Origin: Ruminococcus sp. UBA3286
GTDB lineage: Bacteria; Bacillota; Clostridia; Oscillospirales; Ruminococcaceae
Direction of reading: 5' to 3'
DNA: 6,251 nucleotides
Assembly: GCA_002362135.1 (NCBI GenBank)
Contig: DETO01000063.1
Coordinates: 1 to 6,251 of the forward strand
Program-made: the position numbers and the translations under genes
Shown: positions 1-6,213 of the stretch, in pieces
Layout: each line of letters opens with the position of its first letter
Numbering within the stretch: position 1 is the stretch's first letter
Notes under the pieces: generated by a model
The model's database searches: none
The model's input: the letters and a program-made list of their open reading frames with translations, nothing else
What the model was told of the DNA's origin: nothing

Positions 1-84
1 AATCCACGCACAAATCCTATGAACGCAAGTTCTAAAAAATAGCATTCACAATCGTCCAAACCAAATATAAAGGAGTTTTTTAAC

Positions 85-1686
85 ATGAATTGGTATGATA
101 ACGCCATAATCTATCACATCTACCCCCTCGGTTTCTGCGGAGCGCCGAAATTCAACGACTTCAGCAATGACGATGTTACTTATCGCCTTGATAAAGTACT
201 CGACTGGATTCCTCATTTCAAGGAAATGAACGTTGACGCTGTCTATTTCGGCCCTGTTTTCGAATCTGTAGAGCATGGCTACGATACTGTTGATTACAAG
301 AAGATCGACCGCAGACTCGGCGATAATAATTCTTTCCGCTTTATCTGCGACCGTCTCCATGAAGCAGGAATCAAAGTTATTCTCGACGGCGTTTTCAACC
401 ATGTCGGCAGAAAATTCCCGCAATTCGTAGACGTTCAGGAAAAGAGACAGGGTTCGGGCTACTGCGACTGGTTCCAGAATCTCAACTTCGGCGGACAGTC
501 TCCCTGCGGCGACCCTTTCTGGTATGAGGGCTGGAACGGTCATTACAACCTCGTTAAGCTGAATCTCCGCAATGTAGGCGTATGCGATCATATCATCGAC
601 GCCGTAAATTACTGGATAGAATCTTTCGGTATCGACGGAATCAGATTCGACGCGGCAGACTGCATCGACTTCGACTTCTTCAAGAGAATACGCAATTTCT
701 GCAAGGGAAAAAAGCCTGATTTCTGGCTCATGGGCGAGATAATCCACGGCGACTACAACAGATGGGCGAATCCCGAAATGCTCGACAGCGTTACCAACTA
801 TGAATGCTATAAAGGAATTTATTCCTCGCATAATGATAAAAACTACTACGAGATAGACTATTCCATCAACCGTCAGTCGGGCGCAAACGGCGGTATATAC
901 AAGAATATCAATCTTTACAATTTCGTTGACAACCACGATGTAAACAGACTGGCAAGCACGGTAAACAATCCTGCTCACCTGCCGCTTATCTACACTCTTA
1001 TGTATTCCATGCCCGGAATCCCCTCTATCTATTATGGAAGCGAATACGGAATTCAGGGCCGCAAGGAGAATAATTCCGACGACGGTCTTCGTCCGTGCCT
1101 GCATCTTGCCGATATGGAGCGTGAGAATACCGAGCTGTACAAGCATATCGTAAAGCTCGGCAGAATCTACAAGGCTTATCCTGCGCTCAGAACGGGCGGT
1201 TATGAGAGAATGCAGATAACAAATCAGCAGCTTCTCTTCAAGAAAGTTCAGGGCGATCAGACTGTATATGTTGCCCTCAACCTTGCGGATTATCAGTATG
1301 ATTTCAATTTCGGAACTCATCTTCCCGCTCTCGTTGACGTTATCGGCGCAAATCAGGTAAACGTTGAAAACGGCAACGCGCATATCAGTATGCCGCCTTT
1401 CTCTTCAATGATAATCGTTTCCGACGATATCGTCAATACAGAACCCGACGCCGCTCCTGCTCATGAGGAAAATGCAGATCAGGATACCGAGGTCGTTATC
1501 GGCGCGCATTACCGCCACTACAAGGGCAATGAGTACGAAGTTATCGCAGTTGCTCGCCACAGCGAAAATAATGAGGAACTCGTTATTTACAAGAATGTTT
1601 CCGACGGCGCAGTCTGGGCAAGACCGAAGGCTATTTTCTGCGGCAAGGCAGGAGACGGCTCTGTCAGAAGATTTGTTAAACTTTAA
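85..1686 (+). CDS. Intracellular GH13 alpha-amylase-family glycosidase with C-terminal DUF1653-like domain
   Basis: Predicted to hydrolyse alpha-glucosidic bonds in maltodextrin-type substrates in the cytoplasm; no signal peptide is visible at the N terminus. The GH13 motifs are all present: region I DGVFNH (101-106), region V-like LVKLN (156-160), region II GIRFDAAD with nucleophile D189, region III GEIIH with acid/base E218, and region IV FVDNHD with D285. PGIPSIYYGSEYG (310-322) closes the barrel. The region V sequence and the downstream W....SVTNY pattern resemble the neopullulanase/cyclomaltodextrinase group, but the CBM34 domain usual there is missing, since the barrel begins at residue 4. 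A beta domain (about 375-447) and an acidic Ala/Glu/Asp-rich linker (450-470) lead to a DUF1653-like module at 473-533 (YRHYKGNEYEV, RHSENNEELV, VWARP). Start chosen from AAAGGAG at 69-75, nine bases before the ATG. The family is certain; exact substrate and subfamily are not. Confidence 0.93.
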   Translation: MNWYDNAIIYHIYPLGFCGAPKFNDFSNDDVTYRLDKVLDWIPHFKEMNVDAVYFGPVFESVEHGYDTVDYKKIDRRLGDNNSFRFICDRLHEAGIKVILDGVFNHVGRKFPQFVDVQEKRQGSGYCDWFQNLNFGGQSPCGDPFWYEGWNGHYNLVKLNLRNVGVCDHIIDAVNYWIESFGIDGIRFDAADCIDFDFFKRIRNFCKGKKPDFWLMGEIIHGDYNRWANPEMLDSVTNYECYKGIYSSHNDKNYYEIDYSINRQSGANGGIYKNINLYNFVDNHDVNRLASTVNNPAHLPLIYTLMYSMPGIPSIYYGSEYGIQGRKENNSDDGLRPCLHLADMERENTELYKHIVKLGRIYKAYPALRTGGYERMQITNQQLLFKKVQGDQTVYVALNLADYQYDFNFGTHLPALVDVIGANQVNVENGNAHISMPPFSSMIIVSDDIVNTEPDAAPAHEENADQDTEVVIGAHYRHYKGNEYEVIAVARHSENNEELVIYKNVSDGAVWARPKAIFCGKAGDGSVRRFVKL

Positions 1687-1717
1687 TTTTTTTCAAATTG
1701 AATAAAATTAAAAAAAT
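1686..1717 (+). terminator. Weak AT-only inverted repeat after the GH13 gene
   Basis: ATTTTTTT (1686-1693) can pair with AAAAAAAT (1710-1717), and an inner AATT/AATT pair (1696-1699 with 1706-1709) extends the stem after a two-base bulge. It starts on the last base of the GH13 stop codon. The stem has no G-C pair and no U run follows it, so it is at best a weak terminator or a 3'-end stabilising structure. It may instead be plain AT-rich spacer. Confidence 0.22.
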
Positions 1718-1728
1718 CCGCCCATAAT
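1698..1728 (+). promoter_or_regulatory. Candidate sigma-A-type promoter for the small-protein gene
   Basis: TTGAAT (1698-1703, four of six bases of TTGACA) lies 19 bases before CATAAT (1723-1728, five of six bases of TATAAT). A transcript would begin near 1735, just ahead of the three-hairpin leader. The spacer is longer than ideal and the -35 box overlaps the preceding AT-rich inverted repeat, so this is a weak prediction. Confidence 0.3.
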
Positions 1729-1737
1729 AAGATCACA

Positions 1738-1797
1738 GGGACGAATTCCCGAGTATGCAGAACCCAAAAGTTCTGTTCCGCGATATGCGGAGAAAGG
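1738..1797 (+). promoter_or_regulatory. Structured 5' leader: three consecutive hairpins up to the ribosome binding site
   Basis: Three short hairpins lie in 53 bases. GGGA (1738-1741) pairs with TCCC (1747-1750). CAGAAC (1758-1763) pairs with GTTCTG (1770-1775) around the loop CCAAAA; this is a perfect 6-bp stem and the best of the three. CCGC (1778-1781) pairs with GCGG (1787-1790). The last stem ends directly at the AGAAAGG Shine-Dalgarno sequence (1791-1797), so its stability could affect ribosome access. It does not match any riboswitch class I can recall by eye (preQ1, SAM, purine, fluoride, T-box, ZTP considered). Stems of 4-6 bp can arise by chance. Confidence 0.4.
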
Positions 1798-1805
1798 TCT
1801 ATATT

Positions 1806-1955
1806 ATGAGCAAGAATAAGTCATCACAGCCTGATTTTGACAACAAGCAGAAAAACAACGACTGCACAAACAGCAGCAGTCAGCCTTATTTCGGCGATAA
1901 GCCGCAGACAACAACTTCAACTAAATCCAAGACGTCGAAAAATTATACAGACTAA
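1806..1955 (+). CDS. Small hydrophilic 49-residue protein with internal repeat, function unknown
   Basis: I do not recognise a family. The protein is very polar, rich in Ser, Thr, Lys, Asn, Gln and Asp, with one Cys (C20), no hydrophobic segment and no signal peptide. It is probably disordered and cytoplasmic. Two nine-residue units, SSQPDFDNK (6-14) and SSQPYFGDK (24-32), are spaced 18 residues apart; the tail is a Thr/Ser/Lys stretch. The start at 1806 is preferred over the in-frame ATG at 1755 because AGAAAGG (1791-1797) lies eight bases before it, whereas no ribosome binding site precedes 1755, which also falls inside the hairpin leader. A strong terminator begins 16 bases after the stop, so the gene appears monocistronic. 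Its position before a sporulation operon hints at, but does not show, a spore role. That it is coding is supported by the ribosome binding site, terminator and repeat together. Confidence 0.62.
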   Translation: MSKNKSSQPDFDNKQKNNDCTNSSSQPYFGDKPQTTTSTKSKTSKNYTD

Positions 1956-1971
1956 ATACGGGTAAAACGGC

Positions 1972-2011
1972 AAACGGCATGGAAGTTTCACAGCTTCCGT
2001 GCCGTTTTTTT
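1972..2011 (+). terminator. Strong intrinsic terminator after the small-protein gene
   Basis: A 14-bp stem pairs 1972-1985 with 1994-2007 and contains a single T-G wobble (1980 with 1999). The loop is eight bases (TTTCACAG), and a run of seven T residues covers 2005-2011. It separates the small-protein unit from the sporulation operon. On the opposite strand the stem is followed only by a short T run, so termination is mainly for + strand transcripts. Confidence 0.92.
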
Positions 2012-2021
2012 CATTTGCCTT

Positions 2022-2050
2022 GCATACTTGTACGAGTTAGTGAATATAAT
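2022..2050 (+). promoter_or_regulatory. Candidate sigma-E-type promoter of the sipL-spoIVA operon
   Basis: GCATACT (2022-2028) fits the sigma-E -35 pattern (K M ATA T T) at six of seven positions. After a 14-base spacer, AATATAAT (2043-2050) matches six of eight bases of the -10 consensus CATACAAT. The spacing is the usual one for mother-cell sigma-E promoters, and spoIVA is sigma-E-dependent in Bacillus subtilis. The same -10 contains a perfect TATAAT (2045-2050), but no good TTGACA box sits 16-18 bases upstream, which makes a sigma-A reading less likely. Initiation would fall near 2057, leaving a short leader before AAGGAGG at 2068-2074. Confidence 0.45.
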
Positions 2051-2079
2051 TCTACAAAGCATTTTTCAAGGAGGTCATT

Positions 2080-3621
2080 ATGGATTTTAAGATCAACAAA
2101 GAAACTATCCCGTCTGCGGAGATAGTCTACAGCGGCATACAGGAACAGGGCGTGGAACTCGACTATATCCTCCCCGATTACTACCCCGATGTTTTCAGGC
2201 TTATCCGCTGCGACGTCTGCCCCGTTATCGCCGATCATTCGATAAACGGCGACCGCCTTTCCTATGAACTTAAATGCGATATAACGCTCCTCTACTGCGA
2301 TGAGGAAAGCGGCGCGGTTCAATGCATAACCCAGAAACAAACGTTTTCAAAATCAGTGGAACTGAAAAAATCTCTTGTCGCCGCGGAAGTAATTCTTTCG
2401 CCGAAAACCGATCATGTGAATTTCCGCGCAGTCAACAAACGCCGTCTCGACGTCCGCGGAGCAGTTTCCGTGAAGATTTCCGTCAGCAGCGAGAGAAATC
2501 AGGAGGTCATAAGCGACGCTTTCGGTATGAATATTCAGCTGAAAAAAATGCCGCTCAAATACGCTTCCAAAAAGCTGACCGCCGAGAAAATGATTCAACT
2601 TAGCGAAGATATGGAGCTTACTCCCGCGCAGTCGCCCGTTATCGGTATCATACGCACTCAATGCAGCGTAAGCGGCTGCGAGAAGAAGATAGTTTCGGGA
2701 AAACTCCTTGCAAAAGGCGATATTACCGTGAAAATGCTGTATTCATGCAGTTCGGGGATAGAGCCTATGGACTATTCAATGCCGTTCAGCCAGATTGTTG
2801 ACATGGAGGGAATCGACGACAGCTTTGAATGCACGGTAAGCGCGGAGGTCATCGGGTGCAGCATAACGCCTTCCGCCGATAAAAACAATGAAAACCGCAT
2901 TCTGCGCATAGAACCTGAAGTGCGTATAAGCTGCCGCGCCGTGAAATTTTCCGAGATCATGGTTGCCGCCGACGCCTATTCGACGGTCTACCCGTGCGAA
3001 ACGATGATTGAAAATATCCGTGCGGAACAGCTTCCGTCAGCTTATGTAGAGGTATTCAGGCATACCGCCAGACTTGCCGAGGGAGACAGCGTTCCGAAGA
3101 ATATCTATGCCATGTGGTGTACGCCGAAAAATATAAATACGCGCCTTGGAAGCGACGGTCGGTCGGTCGTTATTTCGGGAATGCTTACTTATTCCATGGC
3201 TGCGGAGGACGCTTCCGGAGCGATCATAATGCCCGACAGGGACGAAGCCTTTGAAGAAACTATCGAGATAGGCGACGATCTTTCCGGAGCGGTAGTTACA
3301 GCTGATATTGTCGGCACAGATATTTCTTACAACATATCTTCTGAGGGCATACTTAATGCGAAAGCCGATATCACGGTAAGGATAAGCGCGGGCAGTTCCT
3401 TCGATCTGAGAGCGCTTACCGACGTTACTATCGACGATTCCGTGAAAAAACAGCGCGACGGCGACTATGCGTTCAAGCTTTATTTCGGCGTGGAAAATGA
3501 AGATATATGGGATATTGCAAAGCGATGCAGTACGGGAGTCGAAGCCATTATGGAAGAAAACGATCTTGCGGAAAGACGCCTTGAAAGCGGCAGTATGCTG
3601 CTCATTCCCATAATTGAATAA
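2080..3621 (+). CDS. sipL: SipL-like SPOCS (DUF3794) and LysM protein, SpoIVA partner in spore coat assembly
   Basis: In Clostridia, SipL is a mother-cell protein that binds SpoIVA and anchors the coat around the forespore. The 513 residues show three divergent SPOCS/DUF3794-type segments, at about 33-135, 180-290 and 335-445. Each is beta-strand rich with the pattern of a basal strand, a turn and a 'K/L.D.T..LY' strand (for example KCDITLLYCDEE at 65-76 and KGDITVKMLYS at 212-222). The C terminus is a LysM domain (about 465-511) with the recognisable WDIAKR (477-482) and a closing LIPI (508-511). No signal peptide or membrane segment is seen, as expected for a cytosolic coat protein. AAGGAGG (2068-2074) lies five bases before the ATG. 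The gene is followed 17 bases later by spoIVA, which strongly supports the assignment over other SPOCS/LysM paralogues. The domain family is clear; orthology to Clostridioides difficile sipL is inferred from architecture and context. Confidence 0.85.
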   Translation: MDFKINKETIPSAEIVYSGIQEQGVELDYILPDYYPDVFRLIRCDVCPVIADHSINGDRLSYELKCDITLLYCDEESGAVQCITQKQTFSKSVELKKSLVAAEVILSPKTDHVNFRAVNKRRLDVRGAVSVKISVSSERNQEVISDAFGMNIQLKKMPLKYASKKLTAEKMIQLSEDMELTPAQSPVIGIIRTQCSVSGCEKKIVSGKLLAKGDITVKMLYSCSSGIEPMDYSMPFSQIVDMEGIDDSFECTVSAEVIGCSITPSADKNNENRILRIEPEVRISCRAVKFSEIMVAADAYSTVYPCETMIENIRAEQLPSAYVEVFRHTARLAEGDSVPKNIYAMWCTPKNINTRLGSDGRSVVISGMLTYSMAAEDASGAIIMPDRDEAFEETIEIGDDLSGAVVTADIVGTDISYNISSEGILNAKADITVRISAGSSFDLRALTDVTIDDSVKKQRDGDYAFKLYFGVENEDIWDIAKRCSTGVEAIMEENDLAERRLESGSMLLIPIIE

Positions 3622-3638
3622 TTATAAAGGAGCAAACT

Positions 3639-5114
3639 ATGGCTAAAGATATTTACAGCAGCATTGCCGAACGCACAGGCGGCGATATTTATATCGGAGT
3701 AGTCGGCCCTGTCAGAACGGGAAAATCTACTTTTATAAAACGTTTTATGGAATCGCTGGTGATTCCGAATATTAAGAGCGAATTTATGCGCGAGCGCGCT
3801 ATTGACGAGCTTCCGCAGTCGGCGGCAGGCAAGACTATCATGACCACCGAGCCGAAATTCATTCCCGAAGAAGCCGTGGAAGTAAGTCTGGGAGACGGCG
3901 CGGTATTCAACGTCCGCCTTATCGACTGCGTCGGCTATATCGTCCCCAGTTCTATAGGCTACATCGAAAACGAACAGCCGCGTATGGTAATGACGTCGTG
4001 GTTTGATGAGGAAATTCCCTTTAATATGGCGGCGGAGATAGGTACGCAGAAAGTTATCACAGATCATTCGACTATCGGTCTTGTGGTCACTACGGACGGA
4101 ACTATCTCCGATATTCCGCGGAGTGAATACGAAGAATGCGAAGAGCGCGTCATTGGCGAACTGAAAGATCTGGGAAAGCCTTTTGTGGTGATACTGAATA
4201 CCGTGAATCCGACCGCTCCCGAAGCGAAGGCAATGGCGGCGCAGCTTTCGGAAAAATACGACGCAAAGGTTATCCCTGTCAACTGCCTTAGCCTTGACGA
4301 CGACGATATAAAGGAAATAATCCGCGAAATTCTCTATTCGTTCCCCGTGCGCGAAATAAATATCCGAACAGCGCGCTGGATAAATACCCTTGAAAAAGGT
4401 CATTGGCTGAAAACGGAAATTCTCGGCTGCATTCGCGAAGCTGCTAAGGGAATTCGTCTTGTGCGCGAAGCCGAAGCTGCGGCTGCGGCAATGGAGCAAT
4501 GTCCGCACATAATCAGCGCGGTCACAACTTCTATCGACCTCGGAACAGGCTCGGTAACCATAACAGCCGACCTTGACAGCAGTCTTTTCTATCGAATTCT
4601 CGGCGAAGCTACAGGGATAGAACTTAAAAGCGAAAGCGATCTCATGCCGCTGCTCATGGAACTGAACGAGATAAAAAAGCAGTATAACAGAATCGCCCCT
4701 GCCCTTGCGGAAGTCGAAGCGACAGGTTACGGTATCGTAATGCCCGAACTGGAGGAACTTACGCTGGAAGAGCCGAAAATAATCAAGCAGGGCGGCAAAT
4801 ACGGCGTAAAATTAAAGGCGTCCGCTCCGTCGATACATATGATGCGGGCGAACATCAACACCACCGTATCCCCTATTGTCGGCACGGAGAAGCAGTCCGA
4901 GGAGCTGGTCATGTATCTGCTTGACGGATTTGACGATAATCCCACGAAGATATGGGAGAGCAATATTTTCGGAAAATCGCTCCACGAACTTGTCAACGAG
5001 GGGCTGCACAATAAGCTGTACAAAATGCCCGTTGACGCGCGCATGAAGCTTCAGGAAACGCTGGAACGCATAATCAATGACGGATGCAGCGGTCTGATAT
5101 GCTTTATTCTTTAA
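3639..5114 (+). CDS. spoIVA: Stage IV sporulation protein A, coat-basement ATPase
   Basis: SpoIVA polymerises in an ATP-dependent way on the mother-cell face of the outer forespore membrane and forms the platform for coat assembly, also being needed for normal cortex. At 491 residues it is nearly identical in length to the B. subtilis protein. Visible motifs are Walker A GPVRTGKS (23-30, K29), the threonine pair T69-T70 in the switch region, Walker B-type RLIDCVGY (93-100, D96), and LNTVNP (186-191) where related GTPases have NKxD. This last change fits the known shift of the family from GTP to ATP. A middle region (about 240-385) and a conserved C-terminal region (about 400-491) follow, ending GLICFIL, very like other SpoIVA proteins. 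AAAGGAG (3626-3632) is six bases before the ATG. It lies 17 bases after the sipL-like gene with no terminator between them, so the two are probably co-transcribed. No key residue appears missing. Confidence 0.97.
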   Translation: MAKDIYSSIAERTGGDIYIGVVGPVRTGKSTFIKRFMESLVIPNIKSEFMRERAIDELPQSAAGKTIMTTEPKFIPEEAVEVSLGDGAVFNVRLIDCVGYIVPSSIGYIENEQPRMVMTSWFDEEIPFNMAAEIGTQKVITDHSTIGLVVTTDGTISDIPRSEYEECEERVIGELKDLGKPFVVILNTVNPTAPEAKAMAAQLSEKYDAKVIPVNCLSLDDDDIKEIIREILYSFPVREINIRTARWINTLEKGHWLKTEILGCIREAAKGIRLVREAEAAAAAMEQCPHIISAVTTSIDLGTGSVTITADLDSSLFYRILGEATGIELKSESDLMPLLMELNEIKKQYNRIAPALAEVEATGYGIVMPELEELTLEEPKIIKQGGKYGVKLKASAPSIHMMRANINTTVSPIVGTEKQSEELVMYLLDGFDDNPTKIWESNIFGKSLHELVNEGLHNKLYKMPVDARMKLQETLERIINDGCSGLICFIL

Positions 5115-5119
5115 ATTTT

Positions 5120-5149
5120 ATGAAATATATATAAAATTAGCTGTATAAT
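5120..5149 (+). promoter_or_regulatory. Candidate promoter upstream of the lipoprotein gene
   Basis: ATGAAA (5120-5125, four of six bases of TTGACA) is 18 bases before a perfect TATAAT (5144-5149). Two other options exist in the same gap. One is a sigma-E-like -10 CATACAAA at 5160-5167 with no well-spaced -35. The other is a second TATAAT at 5213-5218, whose start point would fall almost on the ribosome binding site. The sequence does not decide between them. Confidence 0.27.
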
Positions 5150-5151
5150 TC

Positions 5152-5163
5152 TATGAATTCATA
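5152..5163. repeat. Perfect 12-bp palindrome in the spoIVA-lipoprotein gap
   Basis: TATGAATTCATA is its own reverse complement. It lies just downstream of the TATAAT at 5144-5149 and overlaps the CATACAAA box at 5160-5167, a position where a dimeric regulator could act. With AT-rich sequence on both sides, chance is a fair explanation. Confidence 0.3.
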
Positions 5164-5171
5164 CAAACTTT

Positions 5172-5190
5172 AAAAAGATTTCGTCTTTTT
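5172..5190 (+). terminator. Possible AT-rich terminator after spoIVA
   Basis: AAAAAGA (5172-5178) pairs perfectly with TCTTTTT (5184-5190) across the loop TTTCG. The stem has only one G-C pair, and its own T-rich arm is the only U run, being followed by CCC. An AT-only inverted repeat (AATTTTAT 5114-5121 with ATAAAATT 5131-5138) lies directly after the spoIVA stop. No GC-rich terminator is present in the gap, so the sipL-spoIVA transcript ends at one of these weak structures or reads on. Confidence 0.35.
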
Positions 5191-5240
5191 CCCTCTTTAG
5201 ATTCACTTATTATATAATGAATCTTAAGGGGGATCATTTT

Positions 5241-6191
5241 ATGAAAAAAATTATAACTTTCCTCATTGCCGTTTCGATGATGACGGCGGCTTTCTCATGC
5301 AGCGATAATATAAATATAAATAACCAGCATAATTCCGCGGAAACTTCCATGACCGATCAAATTTATTTCAAGGAAGCTGAAATAACCATGTCCGACGATT
5401 TCAGCTCCATAATTTCTATCGATAAGTATGACGACCACATTCTTGTATTTGGCGAAACTACGTCAGGAAATACCGTAGGCTATCTGACGAACGCAAGTTT
5501 TGACGAATACGAAATTCTCGATTTCAAGCCAAAAAGCGGCGAAATAGTCAAATCCGCCTGCCTCGGTAAATTTGACAGAACGGCTGTTCTCACATATCTT
5601 GACGGCAAAACTTTTCTCTATGTTTTCGACAGATCAGGCAATATAGCCGTGGAATCCGATCTTGACGAAATGATTCCCGATCAGGAGCGCAGCGCGGAGA
5701 TAATTCCCAATGACGACGGATTTATTATCAATATTGACGGTCAGATTCTTGCTGCGATCGACAAAGACGGCGGATATTCGGGAGATATCGACCTGAAGGG
5801 CATGAGCGTTTTCGGATTTTCCAAAAACAGCGAGGGAATCCCGACGGCAATACTGAATTCTCCCGATAATACGACCGAAACGGCTTCTGTTGAAAACCTT
5901 GCTTTCGGGGAAAGTCATAAATGCAGCAGTCTTTCCAATTCCGCATTTGCTGTCTGCGGCGGCGTCGGAAAATACTCCCTTGTGGCAAATTTCGGAAACG
6001 GACTGTACGGCTTAAACGGCGATGAATGGGTAAAACTCACGGATTTCGCCGATCTCGGATTTTCGGGTTACGAACTGTCGGGGATTATTGCAACAGGCGA
6101 AAAAGAATTCGCCGCGCTAATACACAACGCGCAGGGATTCGATATAATACAAAACCGCCTTTCGATTTATCTCAGCGAAAATTACGGATAA
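5241..6191 (+). CDS. Probable lipoprotein with propeller-like repeats, function unknown
   Basis: The product has 316 residues. The N terminus is a basic MKK start, a hydrophobic core (4-17) and AAFSC ending at Cys20, so secretion and lipid attachment to the outer face of the membrane are likely, although A-F-S-C is a poor lipobox (Leu is usual three residues before Cys, and Phe at -2 is unusual). A polar Asn/Ser linker follows (21-40). From about 55 to 304 there are five or six units of roughly 35-42 residues, each with a short strand, a charged turn and hydrophobic strands (for example DDHILVFGE, DRTAVLTYLDGKTFLYVFD, KYSLVANFGNGLYGLNGDEW), suggesting a beta-propeller-like fold. No catalytic motif is seen. 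The start at 5241 is chosen over the ATG at 5217 because AAGGGGGA (5226-5233) sits seven bases before it and the signal peptide then begins correctly. It may resemble the N-terminal part of longer Clostridia solute-binding lipoproteins; that is uncertain. Confidence 0.75.
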   Translation: MKKIITFLIAVSMMTAAFSCSDNININNQHNSAETSMTDQIYFKEAEITMSDDFSSIISIDKYDDHILVFGETTSGNTVGYLTNASFDEYEILDFKPKSGEIVKSACLGKFDRTAVLTYLDGKTFLYVFDRSGNIAVESDLDEMIPDQERSAEIIPNDDGFIINIDGQILAAIDKDGGYSGDIDLKGMSVFGFSKNSEGIPTAILNSPDNTTETASVENLAFGESHKCSSLSNSAFAVCGGVGKYSLVANFGNGLYGLNGDEWVKLTDFADLGFSGYELSGIIATGEKEFAALIHNAQGFDIIQNRLSIYLSENYG

Positions 6192-6213
6192 TTATTACTT
6201 GTGCGGCATTATC

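Noticed and set aside
22..32. GAACGCAAGTT shared with a site near 5489-5499, as a possible repeat
   Set aside because: Several 11-base matches are expected by chance in a window of this size, and the second copy lies inside a coding region in an unrelated context.
1..42. Possible C-terminal tail of an upstream + strand gene, ending NASSKK at a TAG
   Set aside because: Frame 1 is open for only 13 codons from the window edge, which is expected by chance about half the time, and there is no supporting motif. It remains possible but is not supportable.
45..71. Promoter-like TTCACA (45-50) and TATAAA (66-71) before the GH13 gene
   Set aside because: The spacer is only 15 bases, and the -10 overlaps the AAAGGAG ribosome binding site at 69-75. 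A transcript starting there would lack the site, so it cannot serve this gene.
46..1383. 445-residue open frame on the minus strand, opposite the GH13 gene
   Set aside because: It overlaps a gene whose catalytic motifs are unmistakable, and the translation shows no recognisable domain. Its openness follows from the codon bias of the + strand gene.
1463..1705. 80-codon frame overlapping the end of the GH13 gene in another + frame
   Set aside because: It has no ribosome binding site, the translation has no recognisable features, and it overlaps the DUF1653-like segment, which reads well in the GH13 frame.
3156..3169. CGGT tandem repeat (three units plus CG) inside the sipL-like gene, as a possible phase-variation tract
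   Set aside because: Three tetranucleotide units are too few to expect frequent slippage, the frame is intact, and a switchable coat-assembly gene is implausible.
3480..4508. 342-residue open frame on the minus strand, opposite the end of sipL and the front of spoIVA
   Set aside because: It spans the junction of two well-supported + strand genes including the Walker A region, and the translation is Arg/Phe/His-rich without any family signature, so it is a shadow frame.
5217..5240. Upstream in-frame ATG at 5217 as the start of the lipoprotein
   Set aside because: No ribosome binding site precedes it. It would place eight residues before the MKK signal-peptide start, and the well-placed AAGGGGGA at 5226-5233 serves the ATG at 5241.
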